From JAQIBY01 sp964407055 (lineage in GTDB: Bacteria; Bacteroidota; Bacteroidia; Bacteroidales; ML635J-15): a stretch of 43,727 nt of DNA. How positions within the stretch are numbered: the stretch's first letter is position 1; every line of letters starts with the position of its first letter. The position numbers and the translations under genes are program-made. This document shows positions 25,321 to 33,926 of the stretch, in pieces. Location: the NCBI GenBank assembly GCA_964407055.1, contig CAYOUD010000002.1:1-43727 (forward strand), read 5' to 3'. The notes under the pieces were generated by a model that searched no databases, was not told the DNA's origin, and saw nothing but the letters and a program-made list of their open reading frames with translations.

Positions 25321-28300
25321 CTACTTTAATTCAAAATTCAGGCACAAACCCTGAAGTTCATGAATCAACACGTTGAGCGATTCCGGTATGCCTTGTTCAG
25401 GCATACTGGTCCCTTTCACAATGGATTCATACGTTTTAGCACGCCCTTTCACGTCATCTGATTTAACAGTCAGAATTTCGCGTAGGATATGTGCTGCACC
25501 AAATGCTTCAAGAGCCCACACCTCCATTTCTCCAAAACGCTGTCCGCCAAACTGAGCTTTACCTCCGAGTGGCTGCTGCGTAATGAGCGAGTATGGTCCA
25601 ATTGAACGTGCATGCATTTTATCATCCACCATGTGACCCAGTTTGAGCATATATATAACACCGACCGTTGCAGGTTGGTCAAACTGATCTCCGGTTTCGC
25701 CATCAAACAGAAAGGTTCTACCATATCTTGGAATTCCAGCTTTATCGGAGTAGTCATTAATTTGGTCCAGCGTTGCACCATCAAAGATTGGTGTGGCGAA
25801 TTTCATTCCGAGTTTTTCACCTGCCCAACCCAGCACGGTTTCATAAATCTGCCCAAGGTTCATACGAGAAGGCACACCCAACGGGTTTAGTACGATATCA
25901 ACCGGAGTTCCGTCTTCAAGGAATGGCATGTCTTCCTGACGGACAATACGTGCCAGAATTCCTTTATTCCCGTGTCGACCGGCGAGTTTATCTCCTACTT
26001 TAACCACACGTTTTTTCGCGAGATATACCTTCGCCATCTTAATAATTCCATTTGGCAATTCATCACCAATGGTTAAATTCAGATTTTTACGACGATATTC
26101 TCCCTCAAGCTCCTTGTGTTCAACAACATAATTTTGCAGAACTATCTGGATTTGTGTGTTTTTCTTTTTATCTGTTGTCCATTTTAAAGGATTCACATTC
26201 AAAAATTCAATTGCATTAAGCTGCTTTTGTGTGAATTTTCTCCCTTTAGGAATCAGCTCTGCGCCATAATGGTCAGATACACCCTGTGATGTTTTACCGT
26301 TTACAATGGTAAACAGTTTCTCAACAAGTGTTGCTTTGAGAGTTTCTGCCTGCTGCTTGAGTTCGTTTTCAATATTTTCAATCAGGACTTTTTCTTGGTT
26401 ACGGGTTTTTCTGTCTTTAATTGTTTTTGAGAACAATTTTTTATCGACAACAACACCGTGAGTTGAAGGAGAAGCTTTCAATGAAGCATCTTTTACATCT
26501 CCTGCTTTATCTCCAAAAATCGCACGCAACAGTTTTTCCTCCGGGGAGGGATCGGTTTCACCTTTTGGTGTGATTTTACCAATCATAATGTCACCGGGTT
26601 TTACTTTCGCACCGATACGAATGATACCATTCTCATCGAGATCTTTTGTTGCGGTTTCGCTAACATTCGGAATATCTGCAGTTAACTCTTCGAGTCCACG
26701 TTTTGTATCACGAACATCAAGTTGATATTCAATAATATGAACAGAGGTAAAGACATCTTCACGGACAACACGGTCTGAAATAACAATTGCATCCTCAAAG
26801 TTGTAACCTTTCCAAGGCATAAAAGCAACTTTCAAATTTCGTCCGAGAGCAAGCTCCCCTTTATCTGTTGCATACCCTTCAGTAAGGATTTGTCCTTTTT
26901 TGACTTTATTGCCTTTATTGACAATTGGTCGTATATTAACGATTGAATTTTGATTTGTTTTCGAAAATTTTGTCAATGGATAAACGACAGTGTCTTCTCT
27001 AAAACTCAGGAATCGTTCTTCCTCGGTTCTATCATAACGGACACGGATTTCTTTAGCATCAACAAATTCGACAACACCATCAGCTTCAGCGACAACAAGG
27101 ATTCTTGAATCACGAGCTACGTTAGCTTCAATTCCTGTACCAACAATTGGAGAGTCGTTATTCAATAACGGAACCGCTTGTCTCATCATGTTTGATCCCA
27201 TCAACGCACGGTTCGCATCATCATGTTCCAAGAAAGGAATTAAAGATGCAGCAATTGATGCAATCTGATTCGGTGCAACATCCATCAACTGGATTTCTGA
27301 AGGATTAGTAACGGCATATTCACCATCATGGCGCACCCGAATTTTATCAGACTGGAAGACTCCATCATCATCGATCGGAGCATTTGCCTGAGCAATCACG
27401 AGTGTTTCTTCTTCTTCAGCGCTCAAATATTCGACTGTTTCTGGTTTAAGATCAACTTTTCCAGTATCCACTTTACGGTATGGTGTTTCAATAAATCCAA
27501 GTTCATTAATTTTTGCATATACACATAAAGAAGAAATCAGACCGATGTTTGGTCCTTCAGGAGTTTCAATCGGGCAAAGTCGTCCGTAGTGAGTATAATG
27601 CACGTCACGAACTTCGAAACCTGCACGCTCACGAGATAATCCACCTGGTCCGAGTGCAGAAAGCCGACGTTTGTGCGTCATTTCAGCAAGGGGATTGGTT
27701 TGATCCATGAACTGTGATAACTGGTTCGTTCCGAAGAAAGAGTTAATGACAGAGGATAATGTTTTCGCATTAATCAGATCAATCGGATGGAACACCTCAT
27801 TATCGCGGACATTCATACGTTCACGAATTGTTCTGGCCATACGTGCAAGTCCAACGCCGAATTGATTTCCGAGTTGTTCTCCAACGGTACGGATACGACG
27901 ATTACTAAGGTGATCTATATCATCGACATCAGCTTTTGAATTGATTAGCTCAATCAAATATTTAATAATTGCGATGATGTCTTCTTTAGTCAGGGTTTTA
28001 GTATCGGAATCGGTATCTAGCCCAAGCTTACGATTAATTCTGAATCGACCGACCTCACCTAAATCATATCGTTTATGTGAGAAGAAGAGATTATCAATCA
28101 CTTCTCTCGCAGTTGCTTCATCAGGCGGCTCAGAGCTTCTAAGCTGTCTGTAAATGTAAACTACTGCTTCTTTTTCTGAGTTACATGGATCTTTATGTAA
28201 TGTATTATAAATGATCGCGTAATCAGAAGTTTTTGATTTTTCTTTATGGACAAGGATTGTTTTAGCACCTGATTCAACGATTGTTGGAATATCTTCAGCG

Positions 28301-29130
28301 CTAATTACGGTTTCTCTGTCGAGAATTACCTCATTTCTTTCGATAGACACCACTTCCCCAGTATCTTCATCGACAAAATCCTCAATCCAGGATCTTAACA
28401 CCCTTGCAGCCAATTTTCTATTGACGACTTTTTTCAGTGCGGTTTTATTGACTTTGATTTCATCAGCAAGTCCGAAAATTTCAAGAATTTCCTTATCACT
28501 TTCGTAGCCAATTGCTCTAAGCAAAGTCGTTACCGGCAATTTTTTCTTTCTGTCAATGTACGCATACATGACAGAGTTAATATCGGTTGCAAATTCCATC
28601 CAACTCCCTTTGAATGGGATAATTCTGGCGGAATAAAGTTTTGTACCATTTGCATGGAGGCTTTGACCGAAGAACACCCCTGGAGATCTGTGTAATTGGG
28701 AAACGACAATACGTTCAGCTCCGTTGACCACGAATGATCCTTTTGGAGTCATATAAGGTATTGTTCCCAACCAGACATCCTGTACGGTTGTTTCAAAGTC
28801 CTCATGTTCGGGGTCTGTACAATAAAGCTTGAGTTTCGCTTTCAGCGGCACGCTATAAGTTAACCCCCTTTCAAGACACTCTTTAATTGAATACCGAGGC
28901 ATATCAATTGAGTAATCCAGAAATTCGAGAACAAAATTATTCCGCGTATCGGTAATTGGAAAATTCTCATTAAAAACTTTATACAAGCCCTCGTTTTTTC
29001 GTTTTTCAAGGGTGGTTTCCAGTTGTAGGAAATCCTTAAACGACTTCATCTGGATTTCAAGGAAATCCGGATATTCGAGTTGATTTTTCGTTGTAGAGAA
29101 AGAATATCTCTGTTGGTTCTGTACTGACAT
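25321..29130 (-). CDS. rpoB: RNA polymerase beta subunit
   Basis: 1269 residues, normal for the phylum. Landmarks include the rifampicin-pocket region with FFGTNQLSQFMDQTNPLAEMTHKRRLSALGPGGL. LCPIETPEGPNIGLI follows, then KVGDKLAGRHGNKGILARI and the C-terminal QPLGGKAQFGGQRFGEMEVWALEAFGAA. The Asp, His and Ser residues of the rifampicin pocket appear wild-type (QFMDQ, HKRRLSALG). It is separated from rplL by 94 bases that hold a strong hairpin, then continues into rpoC. Confidence 0.98.
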   Translation of the reverse strand: MSVQNQQRYSFSTTKNQLEYPDFLEIQMKSFKDFLQLETTLEKRKNEGLYKVFNENFPITDTRNNFVLEFLDYSIDMPRYSIKECLERGLTYSVPLKAKLKLYCTDPEHEDFETTVQDVWLGTIPYMTPKGSFVVNGAERIVVSQLHRSPGVFFGQSLHANGTKLYSARIIPFKGSWMEFATDINSVMYAYIDRKKKLPVTTLLRAIGYESDKEILEIFGLADEIKVNKTALKKVVNRKLAARVLRSWIEDFVDEDTGEVVSIERNEVILDRETVISAEDIPTIVESGAKTILVHKEKSKTSDYAIIYNTLHKDPCNSEKEAVVYIYRQLRSSEPPDEATAREVIDNLFFSHKRYDLGEVGRFRINRKLGLDTDSDTKTLTKEDIIAIIKYLIELINSKADVDDIDHLSNRRIRTVGEQLGNQFGVGLARMARTIRERMNVRDNEVFHPIDLINAKTLSSVINSFFGTNQLSQFMDQTNPLAEMTHKRRLSALGPGGLSRERAGFEVRDVHYTHYGRLCPIETPEGPNIGLISSLCVYAKINELGFIETPYRKVDTGKVDLKPETVEYLSAEEEETLVIAQANAPIDDDGVFQSDKIRVRHDGEYAVTNPSEIQLMDVAPNQIASIAASLIPFLEHDDANRALMGSNMMRQAVPLLNNDSPIVGTGIEANVARDSRILVVAEADGVVEFVDAKEIRVRYDRTEEERFLSFREDTVVYPLTKFSKTNQNSIVNIRPIVNKGNKVKKGQILTEGYATDKGELALGRNLKVAFMPWKGYNFEDAIVISDRVVREDVFTSVHIIEYQLDVRDTKRGLEELTADIPNVSETATKDLDENGIIRIGAKVKPGDIMIGKITPKGETDPSPEEKLLRAIFGDKAGDVKDASLKASPSTHGVVVDKKLFSKTIKDRKTRNQEKVLIENIENELKQQAETLKATLVEKLFTIVNGKTSQGVSDHYGAELIPKGRKFTQKQLNAIEFLNVNPLKWTTDKKKNTQIQIVLQNYVVEHKELEGEYRRKNLNLTIGDELPNGIIKMAKVYLAKKRVVKVGDKLAGRHGNKGILARIVRQEDMPFLEDGTPVDIVLNPLGVPSRMNLGQIYETVLGWAGEKLGMKFATPIFDGATLDQINDYSDKAGIPRYGRTFLFDGETGDQFDQPATVGVIYMLKLGHMVDDKMHARSIGPYSLITQQPLGGKAQFGGQRFGEMEVWALEAFGAAHILREILTVKSDDVKGRAKTYESIVKGTSMPEQGIPESLNVLIHELQGLCLNFELK

Positions 29131-29167
29131 TGACGATGAATTAGTTAAAGAAAAACATAAACAACGA

Positions 29168-29202
29168 AAGGTTTAAAACCGGGAATACCGGTTTTAAACC
29201 TT
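29168..29202 (-). promoter_or_regulatory. Perfect 15-bp hairpin between rplL and rpoB
   Basis: Arms AAGGTTTAAAACCGG (29168-29182) and CCGGTTTTAAACCTT (29188-29202) pair without a mismatch around a 5-base loop. On the minus strand, the direction of transcription, a T-rich stretch follows. It could be an attenuator that sets the ratio of ribosomal stalk to polymerase, or an RNase III cleavage site. In E. coli the same junction holds both kinds of element. Confidence 0.7.
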
Positions 29203-29224
29203 AATTCGCTATAAACAGCTAAAC

Positions 29225-29599
29225 TTATTTAAGTTCAACTTCAGCGCCTTCTTCTTCGAGTTTCGCTTTCAACGCTTCTGCTTCATCTTTAGGAATTCCT
29301 TCTTTGACTGCAGTAGGAGCACTATCAACAAGCGCTTTAGCTTCTTTAAGACCAAGACCAGTTACTTCTTTAACTGCTTTAATAATTTTCAGTTTTGCTT
29401 GCCCAGCTGAATTCAGCATTACATCGAATTCAGTTTGTTCAACTTCAGCAACTTCGCCACCAGCACCAGGTGCGGCAACTACAGCAGCTGCAGCTGCAGG
29501 TTCGATACCGTATTCTTCTTTAAGAATCTCTGCAAGTTCGCTGACATCTTTAACAGTAAGGTTTACAAGCTCTTCTGCCATTTTTTTTAGATCTGCCAT
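29225..29599 (-). CDS. rplL: 50S ribosomal protein L7/L12
   Basis: 124 residues. An N-terminal dimerisation helix (MADLKKMAEELVNLTVKDVSELAEILKEEYG) leads to an Ala/Gly-rich hinge (about 33-50). The globular C-terminal domain follows (EQTEFDVMLNSAGQAKLKIIKAVKEVTGLGLKEAKALVD...). It forms the ribosomal stalk that recruits translation GTPases such as the EF-Tu encoded upstream. It starts 39 bases after rplJ ends. Confidence 0.97.
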   Translation of the reverse strand: MADLKKMAEELVNLTVKDVSELAEILKEEYGIEPAAAAAVVAAPGAGGEVAEVEQTEFDVMLNSAGQAKLKIIKAVKEVTGLGLKEAKALVDSAPTAVKEGIPKDEAEALKAKLEEEGAEVELK

Positions 29600-29638
29600 T
29601 ATACTATACTTTTAAATGATATTCTACTAATAAGTTAA

Positions 29639-30157
29639 TTACTCTTTTTCCTCCAGTGCTTTCAAGACACCAGAAATAGTTTGACCTCCGCTTTGGAGTT
29701 GCGAGATGAGTGTTTTCATAGGTGATTGTAACAGTAAAACGATATCTCCGATGAGCTCATCATGAGACTTCATAGAAGCGAGCATATCGAGGTTTTCTTC
29801 ACCAATGAAAATACTTTCTGCTGCATAAGCAGCTTTCAGTATTGGTTTTTCATGTTTGTTCAAGAAATCTTTAATGACTTTACCGGGGGCATTTGCAGTA
29901 TCTGCAAACATCACAGCGGTATTCTTTTTCAGAACCGGATAGAATTCATCAAAATCGCCTTCTGCTTTGTCCAGAGCGAGTTTCATTAAAGTATTCTTTA
30001 CTACCATTAACTTAATCCCATTTTCGTAACATTTCCCTCTGAGTTCAGTAGAATCTGAAGCATCTAAACCAGCTATATCAGTTAGGTAAAAATGATCATA
30101 TTTATTAATCTCTTCGGTAATCTGTTCGATTAGGATTTTTTTGTCTTCCCTTTTCAT
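29639..30157 (-). CDS. rplJ: 50S ribosomal protein L10
   Basis: 172 residues. The N-terminal rRNA-binding domain includes YDHFYLTDIAGLDASDSTELRGKCYENGIKLMVVKNTLMKLAL (about 19-61). A C-terminal helical tail (SQLQSGGQTISGVLKALEEKE) binds L7/L12 dimers. It is the base of the ribosomal stalk. In many bacteria an L10-binding leader upstream of rplJ gives autoregulation. Here rplA ends only 18 bases upstream and no leader hairpin is apparent, so control probably acts elsewhere. Confidence 0.97.
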   Translation of the reverse strand: MKREDKKILIEQITEEINKYDHFYLTDIAGLDASDSTELRGKCYENGIKLMVVKNTLMKLALDKAEGDFDEFYPVLKKNTAVMFADTANAPGKVIKDFLNKHEKPILKAAYAAESIFIGEENLDMLASMKSHDELIGDIVLLLQSPMKTLISQLQSGGQTISGVLKALEEKE

Positions 30158-30175
30158 GTTAGGTTGATTTAAAAT

Positions 30176-30868
30176 TTACACTAACGACTTTGGGTCGATA
30201 CGAATTCCAGGACTCATTGTACTAGAAATATGTACACTTAGCATATAAGTTCCTTTAGAGGAGGATGGTTTCAATTTCATGATAGTCTGAGCCAACTCTT
30301 TGATATTATCAGCAATTTGCTCAGGAGTAAAAGAAACTTTTCCAACTCTAGTGTGGATAATTCCAAATTTGTCAACTTTAAAATCGATTTTACCTTTCTT
30401 CACTTCTTCAACGGCTTTACCGACTTCCATAGTAACAGTCCCTGCTTTAGGGTTTGGCATTAAACCACGCGGACCGAGAATTCTACCAAGTTTACCGACT
30501 TTCCCCATTGCGGAAGGCATAGTGATGATTACATCAAAATCGACCCATCCGTTTTGGATTTTCTCGACATAATCATCGAGACCGACTAAGTCGGCTCCAG
30601 CATTTTTGGCTTCCTCTTCCTTATCAGGTGTACACAGCACAAGCACTTTGACTTCTTTCCCAGTACCATGAGGCAAGGTGGTTACCCCTCTTACCATTTG
30701 GTTTGCTTTCCGGGGATCTACCCCAAGCCTGACATCCATATCAACTGCAGCATCAAATTTTGTAAATGTCATTTCTTTCAAAATTTGTGAAGCTTCTTGA
30801 ATCGGATACAGTTTACCTAGTTCGATCGTTTCTAAAGCCTGTTTTCTGTTTTTTGTCTTTTTCGCCAT
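30176..30868 (-). CDS. rplA: 50S ribosomal protein L1
   Basis: 230 residues. The two-domain L1 pattern is clear: KFDAAVDMDVRLGVDPRKANQMVRG (about 37-61) for the first domain. The family signature IITMPSAMGKVGKLGRILGPRGLMPNPKAGTVT follows, then the returning segment GKIDFKVDKFGIIHTRVGKVSF. L1 binds 23S rRNA at the stalk that handles exit-site tRNA, and can repress its own messenger in other bacteria. It starts 16 bases after rplK ends. Confidence 0.97.
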   Translation of the reverse strand: MAKKTKNRKQALETIELGKLYPIQEASQILKEMTFTKFDAAVDMDVRLGVDPRKANQMVRGVTTLPHGTGKEVKVLVLCTPDKEEEAKNAGADLVGLDDYVEKIQNGWVDFDVIITMPSAMGKVGKLGRILGPRGLMPNPKAGTVTMEVGKAVEEVKKGKIDFKVDKFGIIHTRVGKVSFTPEQIADNIKELAQTIMKLKPSSSKGTYMLSVHISSTMSPGIRIDPKSLV

Positions 30869-30884
30869 GTCGAGTCACGCTTAA

Positions 30885-31328
30885 TTAATTATCAAAGGGG
30901 GCATCACCTTTTACATTGATCCCCATACTACGAGCCGTGCCAGCTACCATCTTCATTGCAGATTCAATTGAAAAGCAATTTAAGTCTGGCATTTTATCTT
31001 CGGCAATTTCTTTTACCTGATTCCAGGTAACAGATCCTACCTTAACACGGTTAGGTTCAGCAGAACCTTTTTTTTGTTTACTGGCCTCAAGCACTTGAAC
31101 GGCAGCAGGTGGAGTCTTAATAACGAAATCGAAAGATTTGTCACCGTAAACAGTTATGATTACAGGTAAGACTTTTCCTGGCTGTTCTTGCGTCCTCGCG
31201 TTGAACTGCTTGCAAAACTCCATTATATTTACTCCTTTGGAACCCAATGCAGGACCAACCGGAGGTGAAGGATTTGCAGCACCACCACGAATTTGCAGTT
31301 TAATGAGGGCCATAACTTTTTTAGCCAT
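30885..31328 (-). CDS. rplK: 50S ribosomal protein L11
   Basis: 147 residues. The proline-rich N-terminal domain reads LQIRGGAANPSPPVGPALGSKGVNIMEFCKQFN (12-44), the thiostrepton-pocket region. The RNA-binding C-terminal domain ends with MKMVAGTARSMGINVKG. It sits at the GTPase-associated centre of the large subunit. It begins four bases after the nusG stop, in the usual nusG-rplK-rplA order. Confidence 0.97.
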   Translation of the reverse strand: MAKKVMALIKLQIRGGAANPSPPVGPALGSKGVNIMEFCKQFNARTQEQPGKVLPVIITVYGDKSFDFVIKTPPAAVQVLEASKQKKGSAEPNRVKVGSVTWNQVKEIAEDKMPDLNCFSIESAMKMVAGTARSMGINVKGDAPFDN

Positions 31329-31332
31329 AATT

Positions 31333-31878
31333 TTACTCTTTTTCTACTTGCATAAAACTCAATTCTAATGGTGTTTTTCTTCCAAAGATTTTCACCATTA
31401 CTTTTAGTTTCTTTTTTTCCTCGAGGACTTCCTCAATGGTTCCACTAAAACCGTTGAATGGTCCATCAGTGACTTTCACTGATTCTCCAACATAAAAGGG
31501 TACGCTAATTTCCTCTTCTTTCTCTGCAAGTTCGTCAACTTTACCAAGAATTCGATTTACTTCGCTTTCCCTCAGGGGTACCGGTTCACCAGTTTTAGAA
31601 CCTAAGAACCCCATCACGTTAGGAATACTTTTAATAACGTGAATTGCTTCACCATCAAGTATCGCTTCAATCAATACATACCCAGGAAAGAAATTTCTTT
31701 CCTTAGACACTTTTTTTCCATTGCGCACCTGATAGAACTTTTCCAACGGGATAAGCACATTAGAAATTCGATTTTCGATACTACGGCGAGCGACTTCGAG
31801 TTCAAGGTATTCTTTCACCTTGTTTTCTTTGCCACTAATTGCTCTGATTACGTACCATTTTTTTTCAACATCAGCCAT
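31333..31878 (-). CDS. nusG: Transcription termination/antitermination factor NusG
   Basis: 181 residues from the ATG at 31878 (MADVEKKWYVIRA); the frame to 31890 begins with TTG and is less likely. The NGN domain covers about 5-110 with KWYVIRAISGKENKVKEYLE and FFPGYVLIEA. The KOW domain follows, with VGESVKVTDGPFNGFSGTIEEV (about 125-146). NusG rides RNA polymerase and links it to the ribosome or to Rho. The gene follows secE by about 20 bases. Confidence 0.96.
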   Translation of the reverse strand: MADVEKKWYVIRAISGKENKVKEYLELEVARRSIENRISNVLIPLEKFYQVRNGKKVSKERNFFPGYVLIEAILDGEAIHVIKSIPNVMGFLGSKTGEPVPLRESEVNRILGKVDELAEKEEEISVPFYVGESVKVTDGPFNGFSGTIEEVLEEKKKLKVMVKIFGRKTPLELSFMQVEKE

Positions 31879-31898
31879 GCTAATACTCAAATCAATGA

Positions 31899-32090
31899 TT
31901 AAAAAATACTATAGATGAGTTCAAGCAGATTCCTGAATGAAACATCCATCAAATAAACAATAAGTGCTATTATTACGGAAGCAACCATTACTACTATTGC
32001 GCTATTCTGTAGGTCAGGCCACGCAGGCCATGACACTTTGTGAACTAACTCGTCGTAAGTTCCTCTTAGATATGATTTGATATTTGCCAT
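31899..32090 (-). CDS. secE: Preprotein translocase subunit SecE
   Basis: 63 residues, the short single-helix form. The amphipathic N-terminal part YLRGTYDELVHKVSWPAWPDLQ carries the conserved KVxWP motif. One transmembrane helix (about 31-50, AIVVMVASVIIALIVYLMDV) follows. It clamps SecY in the inner-membrane translocon. It lies between tRNA-Trp and nusG, its standard place. Confidence 0.95.
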   Translation of the reverse strand: MANIKSYLRGTYDELVHKVSWPAWPDLQNSAIVVMVASVIIALIVYLMDVSFRNLLELIYSIF

Positions 32091-32105
32091 TTTTCAAACA
32101 CTTAG

Positions 32106-32178
32106 CACGGGTGGAGAGAATCGAACTCCCAGCCTACGGTTTTGGAGACCGTCGCTCTGCCAATTGAGCTACACCCGT
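32106..32178 (-). tRNA. tRNA-Trp (anticodon CCA)
   Basis: Cloverleaf on the minus strand. The 7-bp acceptor stem pairs ACGGGTG with CACCCGT. The anticodon stem ACGGT/ACCGT encloses loop CTCCAAA with anticodon CCA. The T arm contains GTTCGATT and the discriminator base is G. The 3' CCA is not encoded. It lies 15 bases before secE. Confidence 0.95.
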
Positions 32179-32194
32179 AAAACGATAAAAATTA

Positions 32195-32224
32195 TCTGGC
32201 TAAAACCGCATGGTGTTAGCCAGA
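32195..32224 (-). terminator. Stem-loop between tuf and tRNA-Trp
   Basis: Arms TCTGGCTAA (32195-32203) and TTAGCCAGA (32216-32224) form a perfect 9-bp stem with a 12-base loop. On the minus strand it is followed by TAATTTTTAT, a modest T tract. It may be a partial terminator after tuf or a processing site before tRNA-Trp. Confidence 0.55.
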
Positions 32225-32250
32225 CTAATTTTATATCTCAAAACGTTAAT

Positions 32251-33438
32251 TTACTCTTCAATAGAGATAATCTGACCAGCACCTACGGTACGTCCACCTT
32301 CGCGGATTGCGAAACGAAGACCAACATTACAAGCAACGGGGTAAATCAATTCCACGTTAATTGTCACGTTATCACCAGGCATAACCATTTCAACTCCTTC
32401 AGGAAGTTTAATTTCACCGGTTACATCAAGTGTACGCAGGTAGAACTGAGGACGATAATTGTTATGGAATGGAGTGTGACGTCCACCTTCGTCTTTTTTC
32501 AGTACATAAACCTCTGCTTTAAAAGTAGTATGTGGTTTAATGGAACCGGGATGAGCGATTACCATACCACGTTTGATTTCTTTTTTGTCAACACCACGAA
32601 GTAGGAGACCAACATTGTCACCAGCTTCACCGGTATCGAGAATCTTACGGAACATTTCGACACCAGTTACAACAGTCTTTTTAGCATCTGCGCCAAGACC
32701 AATGAGGTGAACTTCTTCACCAGTGTTTACTGTACCGGTTTCGATACGACCAGTTGCAACGGTACCACGACCTGTGATAGAGAATACATCCTCTACCGGC
32801 ATCAGGAATGGTTTTTCGTTTTCACGTGGAGGTACTGGAATCCATTCATCAACAGCCGCCATCAACTCAGTAACCTGAGCTTCACCGTCAGCGTCACCGT
32901 TCAGTGCTGCGAGTGCAGAACCGCGAATTACAGGACAATTATCACCATCAAATTCGTAGAATGATAACAAGTCACGAACTTCCATATCAACGAGTTCGAG
33001 CAACTCTTCATCATCAACGAGGTCACATTTGTTCATAAAAACAACCAATCTAGGTACGTTTACCTGACGAGCAAGCAGTATGTGCTCACGAGTCTGTGGC
33101 ATAGGACCGTCAGTTGCAGCTACAACCAAAATTGCACCATCCATTTGTGCAGCACCAGTAACCATGTTTTTCACATAGTCGGCGTGCCCAGGACAGTCAA
33201 CGTGTGCGTAGTGACGTGCTTCAGTTTCATACTCAACGTGAGCAGAGTTAATTGTGATCCCTCTTTCTTTTTCTTCGGGAGCGTTGTCAATAGAATCGAA
33301 ACTAGCAGAAGTTGCCAAGCCTTTTTTTGCGAGTACTACAGTGATTGCAGAGGTCAACGTAGTTTTACCATGGTCAACGTGACCAATGGTTCCGATATTG
33401 ACGTGCGGTTTCGTTCTTTCAAATTTTTCTTTTGCCAT
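32251..33438 (-). CDS. tuf: Elongation factor Tu
   Basis: 395 residues. The GTPase carries to the ribosome aminoacyl-tRNA. The P loop GHVDHGKTTLT is at 19-29. RGITIN marks switch I, DCPGHADYV switch II, and NKCD the guanine-specificity loop. Domains 2 and 3 follow and end in GGRTVGAGQIISI. It lies between two tRNA groups in the conserved tRNA-tuf-tRNA-secE-nusG order. No separate promoter is visible between the upstream tRNAs and tuf, so it is probably co-transcribed with them. Confidence 0.98.
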   Translation of the reverse strand: MAKEKFERTKPHVNIGTIGHVDHGKTTLTSAITVVLAKKGLATSASFDSIDNAPEEKERGITINSAHVEYETEARHYAHVDCPGHADYVKNMVTGAAQMDGAILVVAATDGPMPQTREHILLARQVNVPRLVVFMNKCDLVDDEELLELVDMEVRDLLSFYEFDGDNCPVIRGSALAALNGDADGEAQVTELMAAVDEWIPVPPRENEKPFLMPVEDVFSITGRGTVATGRIETGTVNTGEEVHLIGLGADAKKTVVTGVEMFRKILDTGEAGDNVGLLLRGVDKKEIKRGMVIAHPGSIKPHTTFKAEVYVLKKDEGGRHTPFHNNYRPQFYLRTLDVTGEIKLPEGVEMVMPGDNVTINVELIYPVACNVGLRFAIREGGRTVGAGQIISIEE

Positions 33439-33484
33439 GGTTTTACTTATTAATTACGTATATGCTAAAAAAATAAAAATTTTG

Positions 33485-33556
<72 letters not shown>

Positions 33557-33561
33557 ACTCG

Positions 33562-33634
33562 AGCGGGAAACGAGATTCGAACTCGCGACCCCAACCTTGG
33601 AAGGGTTGTGCTCTACCAGCTGAGCTATTCCCGC
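33562..33634 (-). tRNA. tRNA-Gly (anticodon TCC)
   Basis: Minus-strand cloverleaf. Acceptor GCGGGAA pairs with TTCCCGC. The anticodon stem CAACC/GGTTG encloses CTTCCAA, anticodon TCC. The T arm contains GAGTTCGAATCTC and the discriminator is T. No CCA is encoded. It is five bases from tRNA-Thr(GGT). Confidence 0.95.
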
Positions 33635-33653
33635 GTCCTTAAAATAAAAAACG

Positions 33654-33736
33654 TGGGGAGAGGAGGATTCGAACCTCCGAAGTCATAAGACAGCAGATTT
33701 ACAGTCTGCCCCAGTTGGCCACTTTGGTATCTCCCC
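33654..33736 (-). tRNA. tRNA-Tyr (anticodon GTA)
   Basis: Minus-strand class II tRNA of 83 bases with a long variable arm. Acceptor GGGGAGA pairs with TCTCCCC. The anticodon stem CAGA/TCTG encloses CTGTAAA, anticodon GTA. The discriminator is A. No CCA is encoded. Confidence 0.95.
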
Positions 33737-33759
33737 AACAAATAACATGTAAAACAAAG

Positions 33760-33833
33760 AGCCGATGGACGGATTCGAACCCCCGACCTGCTGATTACAA
33801 ATCAGCTGCTCTGACCAGCTGAGCTACATCGGC
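33760..33833 (-). tRNA. tRNA-Thr (anticodon TGT)
   Basis: Minus-strand cloverleaf of 74 bases. Acceptor GCCGATG pairs with CATCGGC. The anticodon stem CTGAT/ATCAG encloses TTTGTAA, anticodon TGT. The T arm contains GGGGTTCGAATCC and the discriminator is T. It is the first gene of the tRNA-tuf transcript. Confidence 0.95.
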
Positions 33834-33854
33834 ATTTGTCTCTTAAAGAACCTT

Positions 33855-33867
33855 ACAGGTAACCTGT
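33855..33867. promoter_or_regulatory. Palindrome in the leader of the tRNA-tuf operon
   Basis: ACAGGTAACCTGT has 6-bp arms around one base. It lies 17 bases downstream of the -7 element, so near +10 to +22 of the transcript, and 22 bases before the first tRNA. It may be an operator or part of a processed leader; no known regulator is recognised. Confidence 0.35.
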
Positions 33868-33883
33868 TTTCTAAAATGGAGTG

Positions 33884-33914
33884 CAAATATAGTCAGTTTT
33901 ATTTTACTTCCAAA
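33884..33914 (-). promoter_or_regulatory. Housekeeping promoter of the tRNA-tuf-rpl-rpo block
   Basis: On the minus strand TTTG (33911-33914), a 19-base spacer and TATATTTG (33884-33891) match the Bacteroidota sigma consensus exactly. It lies about 50 bases upstream of tRNA-Thr(TGT) and just after the hpf stop codon. Confidence 0.85.
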
Positions 33915-33926
33915 AATATTTTAAGA

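Noticed and set aside
21434..28153. Many open frames antisense to rpoC and rpoB, up to 141 codons.
   Set aside because: They are complement shadows of highly biased genes, with no signal, domain or spacing that supports expression.
29600..30175. An L10-type autoregulatory leader upstream of rplJ.
   Set aside because: Only 18 bases separate rplA and rplJ, and no hairpin is present there.
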